From the NCBI GenBank assembly GCA_027077325.1, contig JALTGF010000052.1:1-34402 (forward strand): a stretch of DNA of 34,402 nucleotides. Direction: 5' to 3'. This document shows positions 7,091-14,893 of this stretch, piece after piece. The notes beneath the pieces were generated by a model that made no database searches, was not told the origin of the DNA, and saw only the letters and a program-made list of their open reading frames with translations. Made by a program: the position numbers and the translations under genes. Each line of letters begins with the position of its first letter. The stretch's first letter is position 1. Origin of the DNA: an archaeon. Lineage in GTDB: Archaea; Undinarchaeota; Undinarchaeia; Undinarchaeales; JALTGF01.

Positions 7091-7215
7091 CGCCGAGGCC
7101 AGGATTTACAGTTCGCAAGCGAACGTAAATGTCCGCTTCGCGCACATTTGAACCTGGAAGGGCAAAGCCCACCTGCTCTCAAGGCAGGCGCGTTACCTGG
7201 TTCCGCCACCTCGGC
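7091..7215 (-). tRNA. tRNA-Ser (UGA) with a 42-nt T-loop intron
   Basis: A class II tRNA: acceptor GCCGAGG/CCUCGGC, discriminator G73 then CC encoded, D-stem GCG/CGC, anticodon stem CCUGC/GCAGG with loop CUUGAGA (anticodon UGA), long variable arm GGGC-UUU-GCCC, T-stem CCAGG/CCUGG. The T-loop is split at 59/60 by 42 nt (7105-7146). A relaxed BHB can be drawn: UUCA against UGUA with one mismatch, bulges AA|U and AA|U, and an intron stem GUGCGCGA/UUGCGAAC with one mismatch. The long variable arm and G73 support Ser over Leu. Two partial copies of its 3' end follow downstream. Confidence 0.92.
7105..7146 (-). other. T-loop intron of tRNA-Ser (site 59/60)
   Basis: Forty-two nucleotides. AAAU occurs on both sides, so the exact ends can slide by a few bases. 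It can fold locally into the hairpin AUUUAC-GUUCG/CGAAC-U-GUAAAU or pair end to end to form the BHB. Confidence 0.8.
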
Positions 7216-7265
7216 GTTTGTCAAACCTGTTTGCTATTGTTTAAAAAACTTTCAAGTACTTAAAA

Positions 7266-8105
7266 TTAGCGCTTATCCCATGGTTTTTTAATTTTGCCTT
7301 CATCCATTAGTTTATAAATAACTGCTGCCACGTGCTGGCACATTACAAGAATCTTTCTATGTTGCTGAACAATAAAGTCTTTACATTCACAGCTCCAGTT
7401 CCACTCCTCTGGTTCTCTATCAAGATTTTCAATTGTTACCATTCGGCTTCTGTGAATGTCGCTAAATGAGGGAACTTTTACTAAAACTTTAGTTATTTGT
7501 TTCTTTGAGTTGTAATGTTCTTCAATGTATTTCCAACTTCTAAGCTCTTCTCTATGCAACAAGTAAATTCTCCAACCCTTTGAAAGCCGTTTCCAATCAA
7601 TTAAAAGATGAAACCCAAGTTTATCTGCAGTTCTCTTTCCCCAAGGCAATGCTAACGGTATTGTTTTTCTTTTCCTAAATGAATACGCCTCATATCTATT
7701 AACTAGCCTCTGAAAATCTTTCTGCCAGACCCACTCACTTTTAGCATAAATTAAAAGGGCGCGGGCACAAAAGCAAAAGACAATTTGCCCAACAAGGTCC
7801 TTAAAAAGCCGCTCAATTGCCCAATCCTTTTTCTCATAAATTAACTTTGGAACAGATGTGAAAAAATCAGAGCTTATCTGGACAATTCCTCTCTGCAGCT
7901 TTTTCTCAAAATTTTTTCTGTATCTCTTTGGGATTTTTTCATACAATTCATACAACTTATTTAACAAATCTTCTTTTATTGCTAAATCGTAATTTCTTTC
8001 CAATACCTCTTGTGTTTCTTCCCAGGACAAGTTTTCTCTCTTTGCTTTTAGTATAGAAAGCTCAATCTTCCTAATTGACTTTTCAATGTTCTCTAAATCG
8101 CTCAT
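7266..8105 (-). CDS. SWIM zinc-finger protein
   Basis: A 279-residue basic protein. Residues 235-260 carry the SWIM signature CxC...CxH (C239, C241, C256, H258, in WNWSCECKDF and MCQHVAAVIY). The N-terminal ~90 residues are helical and charged; the middle has no motif I recognise. Family knowledge: SWIM zinc fingers bind DNA or proteins and occur alone beside helicases in archaea. No helicase is adjacent here. A TATA-like box centred near 8130 is ~25 nt from the ATG, so the mRNA is probably leaderless. It lies between rps10 and tRNA-Ser. The molecular role is unknown. Confidence 0.78.
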   Translation of the reverse strand: MSDLENIEKSIRKIELSILKAKRENLSWEETQEVLERNYDLAIKEDLLNKLYELYEKIPKRYRKNFEKKLQRGIVQISSDFFTSVPKLIYEKKDWAIERLFKDLVGQIVFCFCARALLIYAKSEWVWQKDFQRLVNRYEAYSFRKRKTIPLALPWGKRTADKLGFHLLIDWKRLSKGWRIYLLHREELRSWKYIEEHYNSKKQITKVLVKVPSFSDIHRSRMVTIENLDREPEEWNWSCECKDFIVQQHRKILVMCQHVAAVIYKLMDEGKIKKPWDKR

Positions 8106-8125
8106 AAAAATAGAATGTTTCTTAA

Positions 8126-8133
8126 AGTATAAA
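8126..8133 (-). promoter_or_regulatory. TATA box for the SWIM protein gene
   Basis: TTTATACT on the minus strand, about 25 nt before the ATG at 8105, as expected for a leaderless archaeal mRNA. Confidence 0.5.
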
Positions 8134-8141
8134 TTAATTGC

Positions 8142-8453
8142 TTAACTCTTAACTTCGATCTCAATATTGACTTCTTCTGGCACTTGGATTCTCATAATCT
8201 GCCGCATTACGCGCTCGTTTGGGTCCATATCTAAAAGGCGCTTGTGAATACGCATCTCCCACCTCTCAAAGGATGCAGTTCCATCTCCTGAAACGGATTT
8301 TCTAGTTGTAACCTTTAAGACCTTTGTTGGAAGTGGTATGGGCCCAGCTAAATTGGCCTTTCCAGTTTCTGCAATCTCTTTTATCTGGTTGCAGACCTCA
8401 TTCAACTTGTTTACATCTGTGCTGCTAAGTTTTACTCTTGCTCTTGTTGCCAT
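8142..8453 (-). CDS. rps10: ribosomal protein uS10
   Basis: The 103-residue product matches archaeal uS10, including GPIPLPTKVLKVTTRKS and the C-terminal segment EMRIHKRLLDMDPNERVMRQ. It is a small-subunit head protein. It follows EF-1A, its usual neighbour in archaea, but an intergenic hairpin and its own TATA box suggest separate transcription with an almost leaderless start. Confidence 0.97.
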   Translation of the reverse strand: MATRARVKLSSTDVNKLNEVCNQIKEIAETGKANLAGPIPLPTKVLKVTTRKSVSGDGTASFERWEMRIHKRLLDMDPNERVMRQIMRIQVPEEVNIEIEVKS

Positions 8454-8479
8454 GTTTTTTATTTAATTGTGAAAGGGGT

Positions 8480-8485
8480 TTATAA
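8480..8485 (-). promoter_or_regulatory. TATA box for rps10
   Basis: CCTTATAAACC on the minus strand, centred about 30 nt before the ATG at 8453. It predicts a start site about 4 nt before the coding sequence. Confidence 0.55.
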
Positions 8486-8504
8486 GGGTTTTTATTTTGG
8501 TTAT

Positions 8505-8543
8505 TACAAAATTAAATAAAGGAAGAGGTTTGCTTTAACCTCT
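8505..8543 (-). terminator. probable terminator after EF-1A
   Basis: The inverted repeat AGAGGTT/AACCTCT (8524-8543, 6-nt loop) is followed on the minus strand by a T-rich run (CCTTTATTTAATTTTG). It separates EF-1A from rps10. Confidence 0.55.
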
Positions 8544-8561
8544 CTCCTTATTGTGGATTAT

Positions 8562-9842
8562 CTATTTCTTCTTTGGAGTTACGTCAATGACCATCCCTGC
8601 ACCAACTGTTGCACCCATATCCCTAATAGCAAACCTGCCCAGTGGTGGGAAGTCTGCTGCTTTTTCAATAACCAAAGGCCTTGTTGGCTTTAACTTAACA
8701 ATTGCCGCATCACCAGTCTTCAAGAACTCTGGGTTCTCTTCCTTGACTGCACCACTTGCTGGATCTATTTTCTTTATCAGTTCAACAAATGTGCATGCTA
8801 CCTGTGCAGTGTGGCAATGGAATACTGGTGTGTACCCTTTAGTTATTGCAGTTGGGTGTTCCAAAACAACAATTTGGGCAGTGAAGTCCTCAACTACTGT
8901 TGGTGGAGAATTTACAGGTCCAGCAACATCTCCTCTCTTGACCTGGTCCTTGGAAATTCCTCGCACATTAAAACCAATGTTGTCCCCTGGCTCTGCTTTC
9001 TCTAATTGCTCGTGGTGCATTTCTATACTTTTAACTTCTCCAGTTGCACCAGATGGCTCAAAGACCAGCTTATCGCCTGGTTTCAAAACACCGGTTTCAA
9101 CTCTGCCTACTGGAACAGTTCCAACCCCTGTAATTGAGTAAACATCCTGGATTGGAATTCTTAATGGCTTGTCAACTGGTTTTTGTGGTGGTTTCAGTGA
9201 ATCCAGTAACTCCATTAAAGTAGGCCCCTTGTACCAACCCATATGCTCTCCTGCTTTCTTGGTAATATTCTCGCTTGTAACAAAAGAAGCAGTTGGGACA
9301 AATGGTACTTCATCTACTTTTGTTCCGAGTGGTTTTAGAAGATCTTCGACTTGTTTCTTTACTTCATTGAATCTCTCTTCTTTCCAATCAACTTCATCCA
9401 TCTTGTTAATTGCAACGATAAGCTGATTGACGCCCAATGTCTTAATTAGCCATGCGTGTTCTTTTGTCTGTGGTTGTATCCCTTCCTTTGCAGAAACAAC
9501 AAGAACTGCTGCGTCTGCTTGGGATGCTCCTGTAATCATATTCTTGACGAAGTCTCGGTGTCCAGGTGCGTCTATTATTGTAAAGTAGTATTTAGCTGTC
9601 TCTAGTTTCTTATGGGCTACATCAATTGTAAGTCCTCGCTCTCTCTCTTCTTTCATTCTGTCCATAACGAATGCCAATCCAAATGTCTCTTTACCTAGCT
9701 TCTTTGCCTCTTCCTGAATCTTTTTCATTTCTTGCTCAGGAATGTTCCCTGTGTCAAAGAGGATTCTCCCTACTGTAGTAGATTTTCCGTGGTCAACGTG
9801 TCCAACGAAGACGACGTTCATATGTGGTTTTCCTTCTGCCAT
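8562..9842 (-). CDS. tuf: translation elongation factor EF-1 alpha
   Basis: A 426-residue GTPase that brings aminoacyl-tRNA to the ribosome. G1 is GHVDHGKST, the switch region is followed by DAPGHRDF, and G4 is NKMD; the beta-barrel domains II and III follow to GAGMVIDVTPKKK. Length and sequence are ordinary for archaea. It has its own promoter in the 136-bp gap after EF-2, with a GGAGGT ribosome-binding sequence about 11 nt before the ATG. A long leader with a hairpin precedes it. Confidence 0.98.
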   Translation of the reverse strand: MAEGKPHMNVVFVGHVDHGKSTTVGRILFDTGNIPEQEMKKIQEEAKKLGKETFGLAFVMDRMKEERERGLTIDVAHKKLETAKYYFTIIDAPGHRDFVKNMITGASQADAAVLVVSAKEGIQPQTKEHAWLIKTLGVNQLIVAINKMDEVDWKEERFNEVKKQVEDLLKPLGTKVDEVPFVPTASFVTSENITKKAGEHMGWYKGPTLMELLDSLKPPQKPVDKPLRIPIQDVYSITGVGTVPVGRVETGVLKPGDKLVFEPSGATGEVKSIEMHHEQLEKAEPGDNIGFNVRGISKDQVKRGDVAGPVNSPPTVVEDFTAQIVVLEHPTAITKGYTPVFHCHTAQVACTFVELIKKIDPASGAVKEENPEFLKTGDAAIVKLKPTRPLVIEKAADFPPLGRFAIRDMGATVGAGMVIDVTPKKK

Positions 9843-9884
9843 GTTTGTTTTTACCTCCGTTTAATTATTATAATTATAATAAGG

Positions 9885-9915
9885 AATGGCATAAGCATAT
9901 GCTTTTAATGTCATT
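9885..9915 (-). promoter_or_regulatory. leader hairpin of the EF-1 alpha mRNA
   Basis: A near-palindrome centred on AAGCATATGCTT, with outer arms AATGGCAT and ATGTCATT (one mismatch and a 3-nt insertion), lies between the predicted start site near 9934 and the ribosome-binding sequence. It may control or stabilise this highly expressed mRNA. Confidence 0.45.
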
Positions 9916-9955
9916 CTCTTACCTCTGAAGTGCTTTTATTATAATAAAAAAGAAG

Positions 9956-9963
9956 TATATAAA
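9956..9963 (-). promoter_or_regulatory. TATA box for EF-1 alpha
   Basis: GTTTATATAC on the minus strand just downstream of the EF-2 stop. It predicts transcription from about 9934, giving an unusually long (~90 nt) leader. Confidence 0.6.
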
Positions 9964-9978
9964 CGCTTCTATTGTCCT

Positions 9979-12171
9979 TCAACCTAAATAATCGCTTGGT
10001 TGCGGCATTTGTTCCTTTAATCCCTTTCTTTTCCTAATTTCCATAATGATCTTTTGTTGAAGGTCATTTGGAAGCTTTTCAAATCCTGCATTTTCGGTGC
10101 TCCAAAGAACTCTGCCTTCGGTAGCAGACCTAATTGCAGATGCAAATCCGAACATATCTGAAACAGGGGCTTTTGCTTCAATTTCTATTGTATCCCCCTC
10201 TTGCTTCATGTCTAAAATCTGGCCTCTTCTGCTTTGCATTTCCTTATTTACAGCGCCCATATGTGTTTCAGGGACTCTTATGAATACCTTCTGTTTTGGC
10301 TCAAGCAAGTAGGGTTGTGCCATTAAAATTGCACCTTTTATTGCAGATCTAACTGCAGGGATTACTTGGGCAGGTCCTCTGTGAATAGCATCCTCGTGAA
10401 GTTTTGTGTCGAGAAGTTTAACTTTAATTCCTGCACACTTCTCATCTGCCAATGGGCCGCGCTTCATTGCTTCTTCAAATGCCTCAACACAAAGTTCAAT
10501 AACTTCTCCTATATGGACTTCTCCTTTTACCATATTCACAAACACATTTGTTCCATAAATATCCACAACTCGCTTTGCTTCTTCTTTGTCCATCCCAAGC
10601 TCTACTAACTCTTGTGTAATTGCTTTTTTCTTTATCCTACCTGGCTTAATGGTTCCATCCGCAATTGCATCATAAATTGGTTTTTCAAGGGGCTCAACTG
10701 TTATGTAAAACTTGTTGTGCTTGTTTGGGCTCTTTCCCTCAACCTCTTGTGATTTTCTGCTAACTGTTTCTCTGTAAACAACAATTGGCTCTGAAGATTG
10801 AATCTCAATCCCGTAATCCTTTGTAATCCTATATTTCCAAATCTCAAGGTGGAGCTCTCCCATGCCTGAGATCTTATGCTCCCCTGTCTCTTCATCAATC
10901 TCTACGTGAATTGCCGGGTCTTGCTTTTCTATGCTTCTTAAAACCTCAATAAGTTTTGGAAGGTCCTTTGTGTTCTTTGCCTCAATTGCTTCTGTAACAA
11001 CTGGCTCGGCTTCCTTTATTGCCTCAAATGGCTCAATTGGGTTTGAAGGGTCACAAGCAGTTTCTCCAGACCTTGCTGCTTTCATTCCAATAACTGCTAC
11101 AATATTGCCTGCTGGGATCTCATCTATTTTGATCCTTTCAGGGCCCATATAAATCCCAACCTGTTGGGTCCTAAAGTTTTGCTTGATGTTCGTTAAGTAA
11201 ATTGTTTCGCCACTTATCAATTTACCAGAAAAGAGCCTTCCAGTTGCAACATCCCCTGCATGTGGGTCTGCAATTATCTTTGTAATCATGAGCGCAAGAG
11301 GTGCGTTAGGATCGCACGCCATAAGTTTCTTTCTCATCTCCTCGTCTTCCCCCGGCCATATCTGGGGTATTCTATATACTTGGGCAGTTTTTGGGTCTGG
11401 AAGATGCTTTATGACCATGTCTAACACAATCTTGTGAAGTGTTGCTCTACGTCCAAGTTGTTTCCATGTTTCTTCTCCTGAGTAAGCGTCAATAATGTCC
11501 TTAAATGTCATATTGAGCTCTTTCATATGTGGGAATGAAAGTGCCCATTTGTGATATGCTGAACCAAACATAACTGAGCCATCTTCAACTTTTACTCGCC
11601 ATTCTTTACCAACTCCTTCTGGTGCGTTTCTCCTAATCAGGTCATTAATTTTTGAGATAATCTTAACAAATTGTTCTTGCATTTCCTGTGGCGTTAATTT
11701 AAGTTCTCTTATCAATCTATCAACCTTGTTTATAAACAGGATTGGCTTTACCCTCTCTCTTAGTGCTTGTCTAAGCACAGTTTCTGTTTGTGGCATTGCC
11801 CCTTCAACAGCATCAACAACTACAATTGCACCATCGACAGCCCTCATAGCACGAATAACATCGCCGCCAAAGTCAACGTGACCTGGTGTGTCTATCAGAT
11901 TAATTAAATAATCGTTGTTCTCGTAATTATGGACCAGTGATACGTTTGCAGCATTAATTGTAATCCCCCTTGCTTGCTCTTGTGGGTCAAAATCCAAATA
12001 AAGTTGTCTTCCAGCAAGTTCTTCTGAAATCATGCCCGAGCCAGCAAGCAAATTATCTGATAAAGTAGTTTTTCCATGATCAATGTGTGCAACTATCCCA
12101 ATGTTCCTAATCCTGTCTGGCTTCCACATTAATTCTTTTACTTTTGCAATTAAATCTTCTCTTCTTCCCAT
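9979..12171 (-). CDS. fusA: translation elongation factor EF-2
   Basis: The 730-residue ribosomal translocase has all GTPase motifs (IVAHIDHGKTT, DTPGHVDF, NKVD) and domains II-V. The diphthamide loop LHEDAIHRGPAQ is intact, with the modified histidine at H597. This fits the dph6 gene present in the same window. It starts 5 nt after the uS7 stop, as part of the polymerase and ribosomal-protein operon. Confidence 0.98.
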   Translation of the reverse strand: MGRREDLIAKVKELMWKPDRIRNIGIVAHIDHGKTTLSDNLLAGSGMISEELAGRQLYLDFDPQEQARGITINAANVSLVHNYENNDYLINLIDTPGHVDFGGDVIRAMRAVDGAIVVVDAVEGAMPQTETVLRQALRERVKPILFINKVDRLIRELKLTPQEMQEQFVKIISKINDLIRRNAPEGVGKEWRVKVEDGSVMFGSAYHKWALSFPHMKELNMTFKDIIDAYSGEETWKQLGRRATLHKIVLDMVIKHLPDPKTAQVYRIPQIWPGEDEEMRKKLMACDPNAPLALMITKIIADPHAGDVATGRLFSGKLISGETIYLTNIKQNFRTQQVGIYMGPERIKIDEIPAGNIVAVIGMKAARSGETACDPSNPIEPFEAIKEAEPVVTEAIEAKNTKDLPKLIEVLRSIEKQDPAIHVEIDEETGEHKISGMGELHLEIWKYRITKDYGIEIQSSEPIVVYRETVSRKSQEVEGKSPNKHNKFYITVEPLEKPIYDAIADGTIKPGRIKKKAITQELVELGMDKEEAKRVVDIYGTNVFVNMVKGEVHIGEVIELCVEAFEEAMKRGPLADEKCAGIKVKLLDTKLHEDAIHRGPAQVIPAVRSAIKGAILMAQPYLLEPKQKVFIRVPETHMGAVNKEMQSRRGQILDMKQEGDTIEIEAKAPVSDMFGFASAIRSATEGRVLWSTENAGFEKLPNDLQQKIIMEIRKRKGLKEQMPQPSDYLG

Positions 12172-12176
12172 TGTCT

Positions 12177-12833
12177 CTACCTGGCACTTGATGCCACTCT
12201 TTCAAGTTCAGATTTTTTTGAAATAGAATATGCTTTCTGGTCCCCGTTTGATGCTGATATAAGCTCTTCTGCAAGCGCACTTGAAATTGATGTCTTCTTC
12301 TTAAATGCCCTCTGTCCTGCCCCATGTGCTATAAAACTCAATGCAAGATCAACTCTCCTTTGAGGTGATACATCAACTGCTTTGTGAACTATGATCCCGC
12401 CATGTCGTATCCTTGTCGTCTCTTCTCTTGGAGCTGCATTTTCAATTGCTTCAATTAGTACTTGAATCGGATTTTTCTTTGTCCTCTTCTCCACTTTTTC
12501 AAATGCTTTTAAAACAGCAGAAATCGCCCTTTGTTTCTTTCCAGTGTCTCTTCCGCTTACTCTTTTATGGACCCTGCTATCTTTTAAATGGCCTGTAACC
12601 ATAAGTTTGTTTGCAAGCCTTTCAATAACATTGTACTTTGCCTTTCCAAATCTTTTGCTTGCATACATGCTAAACGAAGTTATTTTTGGATTTTCTAATA
12701 CTGTATATCTTTGAAGGCCTAAATCCTTAACTGTAATATTTCGGATGTCCCATCTTCCCAAAAACATACTATTGGCTCCTTGCAAATCTTTCTGTTTTCC
12801 AGCAATTTTTTTGTCTTTGTTTTTATCTTCCAT
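12177..12833 (-). CDS. rps7: ribosomal protein uS7
   Basis: The 218-residue product matches archaeal uS7 (NPIQVLIEAIENAAPREETT, then GGIIVHKAVDVSPQRRVDLAL), with a lysine-rich N-terminal extension of ~25 residues. It binds the 16S 3' domain and initiates assembly of the small-subunit head. It lies 7 nt after rps12 and 5 nt before EF-2. Confidence 0.97.
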   Translation of the reverse strand: MEDKNKDKKIAGKQKDLQGANSMFLGRWDIRNITVKDLGLQRYTVLENPKITSFSMYASKRFGKAKYNVIERLANKLMVTGHLKDSRVHKRVSGRDTGKKQRAISAVLKAFEKVEKRTKKNPIQVLIEAIENAAPREETTRIRHGGIIVHKAVDVSPQRRVDLALSFIAHGAGQRAFKKKTSISSALAEELISASNGDQKAYSISKKSELERVASSAR

Positions 12834-12840
12834 ATCTTCT

Positions 12841-13278
12841 CTATTTCATCGCCTTTTCTTTTCTTCCGTGAACAAGTTCGTTTAAGCTTATCCCATTAAC
12901 CTTAGTAACCTTAAATCTGACACCTGGGATATCTCCCTTTAGTTTTCCGCGTGGTCCACCAATTCCTGCGATCTCAACCTCGTCGTGTTCATCTATAAAT
13001 GAAATTGCCTTATTTCCCGGTGCAAAAGCAGTTACGGACCTGCCACTCTTTATCAATTGAACACGAACGCATTTTCTTATAGCTGAATTTGGCTGTTTTG
13101 CTTCAAGCCCAACTTTCTCTAATACAATTCCTCTGGCTGCAGGCGCACCTCTAAGTGGGGATGCCTTAATGTCTAGCCTTAGGGCTCTTCGCTTATATTT
13201 AGAGTCGTGCCATCTAAATTTCTTCCTTGCTTTTTTTAGCCTTCTTGCGGAGAAAAGTCCGCGCGTCTTATTTGCCAT
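12841..13278 (-). CDS. rps12: ribosomal protein uS12
   Basis: A 145-residue archaeal uS12. The decoding-centre loop KQPNSAIRKCVRVQLIKSG is intact. A GGGAGG sequence upstream is ~20 nt from the ATG, further than usual, and a TATATA stretch lies between, so a local promoter inside the operon is possible. Confidence 0.97.
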   Translation of the reverse strand: MANKTRGLFSARRLKKARKKFRWHDSKYKRRALRLDIKASPLRGAPAARGIVLEKVGLEAKQPNSAIRKCVRVQLIKSGRSVTAFAPGNKAISFIDEHDEVEIAGIGGPRGKLKGDIPGVRFKVTKVNGISLNELVHGRKEKAMK

Positions 13279-13313
13279 GTGACTATCTATATAAAATCCT
13301 CCCTTTAAATATG

Positions 13314-13745
13314 TTACTTAACAATAACGTCTCCAATATTGTAATGTCTTTTTAATAGGTCTTTTATTAATTGAATGTTTTTCCCTTTCTTTCCAAGTAT
13401 TGTCCCTCTTGCTTTAAAGTCTGCTTCAATTATTATCTTTTTATTTTTTCCGTTTTTTTCAAGGTATATGTTTTTAATCATTGTATTTTGGGTTTTTCCA
13501 ATTAAGTTGCTTGTAAACTTTACGGGATCTTTTGAAAATTCAACTAAATGTACTTTCTTTCCAAGATTTGTGCGTATCTTCTTTACGTTTGCCCCGTTTT
13601 TACCAATTGCTGCGCCAATCTGCCCCTCTTCTATGACATAAACTATTGTGTCTCCATTTACAACGCAATCCTTGACAACTGCTTTGCTTTCATTCTCCAG
13701 AGCTGCAATGTACCTCAATGTCTCAGTATTTAGTTTTATTGTCAT
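13314..13745 (-). CDS. nusA: NusA-like KH-domain transcription factor
   Basis: The 143-residue protein has two KH RNA-binding domains, with GxxG loops in IGAAIGKNGANVKKI and TILGKKGKNIQLI. It lacks the N-terminal polymerase-binding and S1 domains of bacterial NusA, as usual for archaea. It overlaps rpoA2 by 4 nt. In most archaea rpl30e lies between rpoA2 and this gene; here it is absent. Confidence 0.94.
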   Translation of the reverse strand: MTIKLNTETLRYIAALENESKAVVKDCVVNGDTIVYVIEEGQIGAAIGKNGANVKKIRTNLGKKVHLVEFSKDPVKFTSNLIGKTQNTMIKNIYLEKNGKNKKIIIEADFKARGTILGKKGKNIQLIKDLLKRHYNIGDVIVK

Positions 13746-14893
13746 TTTTTCTTCTCTTTAAACAAATCTGGTTTTAAAATTAGTTCGGGGACTCCTGTTC
13801 CAAGTGCTATAACCTGTCCAACAATTATATTCTCAACAACTCCCTTCAATCTCTCAACTTCGCCATATGCACCTGCTTTTAAGAGGTGCTTTACAGTTTC
13901 TTCAAAACTTGCTCTTGCAAGGACTGACGCCTTGTCTCCTGAGACGCCGTGTCTGCCAATTGCCTTTACAACTCCATCTGCAGTCATTGTATCAGCAACA
14001 AGCGTTATGTGTCTTGGATCAACAGTAAGCCCTGCTTCTTTAAGTGTAATTAATGTTTCGTAGACAAGTGCATTTCTTGCGGCTTCTATTCCAAGCACTT
14101 TTTCTATTTCAAGAATGTCATTTGTCTTAGTCCTGTGGAAATCAATCTCTTTTACTTGTGTAACTCCTTTTAAATTTGACCCTTTTGTGTATAAAACATA
14201 ATCATTCCCCTCTTTTTGAACAACAACATAACTAATCCCCTTAACTCCAGAAACGTTCATATCTTGGACTTCTCTTTTAAGTTTTTGAAGTGCTGCTGCT
14301 GACTTTTTTTTGCTCTTGACAATCAACAAATTCTTTTCAAATCTAATCGCATCTCCGTACTTTTCCTTCATTGTCTTTTCAAGTTTTGATAATGTTACGC
14401 CTCTCTTCTTTAACTCGTTATTATCAATTTCAACCTCAACTTCAAATTTTAGGAAGTTCAATCTTGTTGTTTTCATAACATTCCTAATTCTCGTCTCCCT
14501 AATTGCATGTGCGAGTTTCTCTGCTTTTTCAAGAGTGTTGTACTCTTTTTTTAGGTAGATTGTCATCATTGGTGTCTTTGGTATTTTTCTAGCATCAAAT
14601 ATCTCAATCAGCCTTGGCAGTCCTCTAGTAACATCCATTGCAGTTCCTGCATAGTGTTTTGTTCTCATCATCATCTGTGTTCCTGGCTCTCCAATTGACT
14701 GTGCTGCAATAACTCCGACTCCTTCCCCCGGTTCTATTTTTGCCTTTCCATACGCATCTATAACTGCGTCAACAACTGCCTCTAAATATTTGTTCTTTAT
14801 TTTACCATCCTCATACATCTTATCCAATCTTTTAACAATACTAAGTGGAAGCTCTTCGTTCTTTTGTTTTAAAATTTCATTTATCTTGCTCAT
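13742..14893 (-). CDS. rpoA2: DNA-directed RNA polymerase subunit A''
   Basis: The 383-residue C-terminal part of the largest subunit. The segment GEPGTQMMMRTKHYAGTAMD and the following GLPRLIEIFDARKIPKTP form the trigger-loop, cleft and jaw region. Overlaps of 4 nt with rpoA1 upstream and the NusA-like gene downstream show a coupled operon. Splitting of A into A' and A'' is normal in archaea. Confidence 0.98.
   Translation of the reverse strand: MSKINEILKQKNEELPLSIVKRLDKMYEDGKIKNKYLEAVVDAVIDAYGKAKIEPGEGVGVIAAQSIGEPGTQMMMRTKHYAGTAMDVTRGLPRLIEIFDARKIPKTPMMTIYLKKEYNTLEKAEKLAHAIRETRIRNVMKTTRLNFLKFEVEVEIDNNELKKRGVTLSKLEKTMKEKYGDAIRFEKNLLIVKSKKKSAAALQKLKREVQDMNVSGVKGISYVVVQKEGNDYVLYTKGSNLKGVTQVKEIDFHRTKTNDILEIEKVLGIEAARNALVYETLITLKEAGLTVDPRHITLVADTMTADGVVKAIGRHGVSGDKASVLARASFEETVKHLLKAGAYGEVERLKGVVENIIVGQVIALGTGVPELILKPDLFKEKKK

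Noticed and set aside
6879..7107. Regularly spaced short repeats resembling a CRISPR array
   Set aside because: The repeats are tRNA-Ser 3' ends, imperfect, only three, and the spacers are palindromes; no cas genes are near.
6858..7291. Overlapping ORFs on both strands across the tRNA-Ser region, and a 20-codon N-terminal extension of the HAD protein
   Set aside because: They translate tRNA-Ser, its 3'-end copies and palindromes. The HAD fold begins exactly at MACIIFDFDG.
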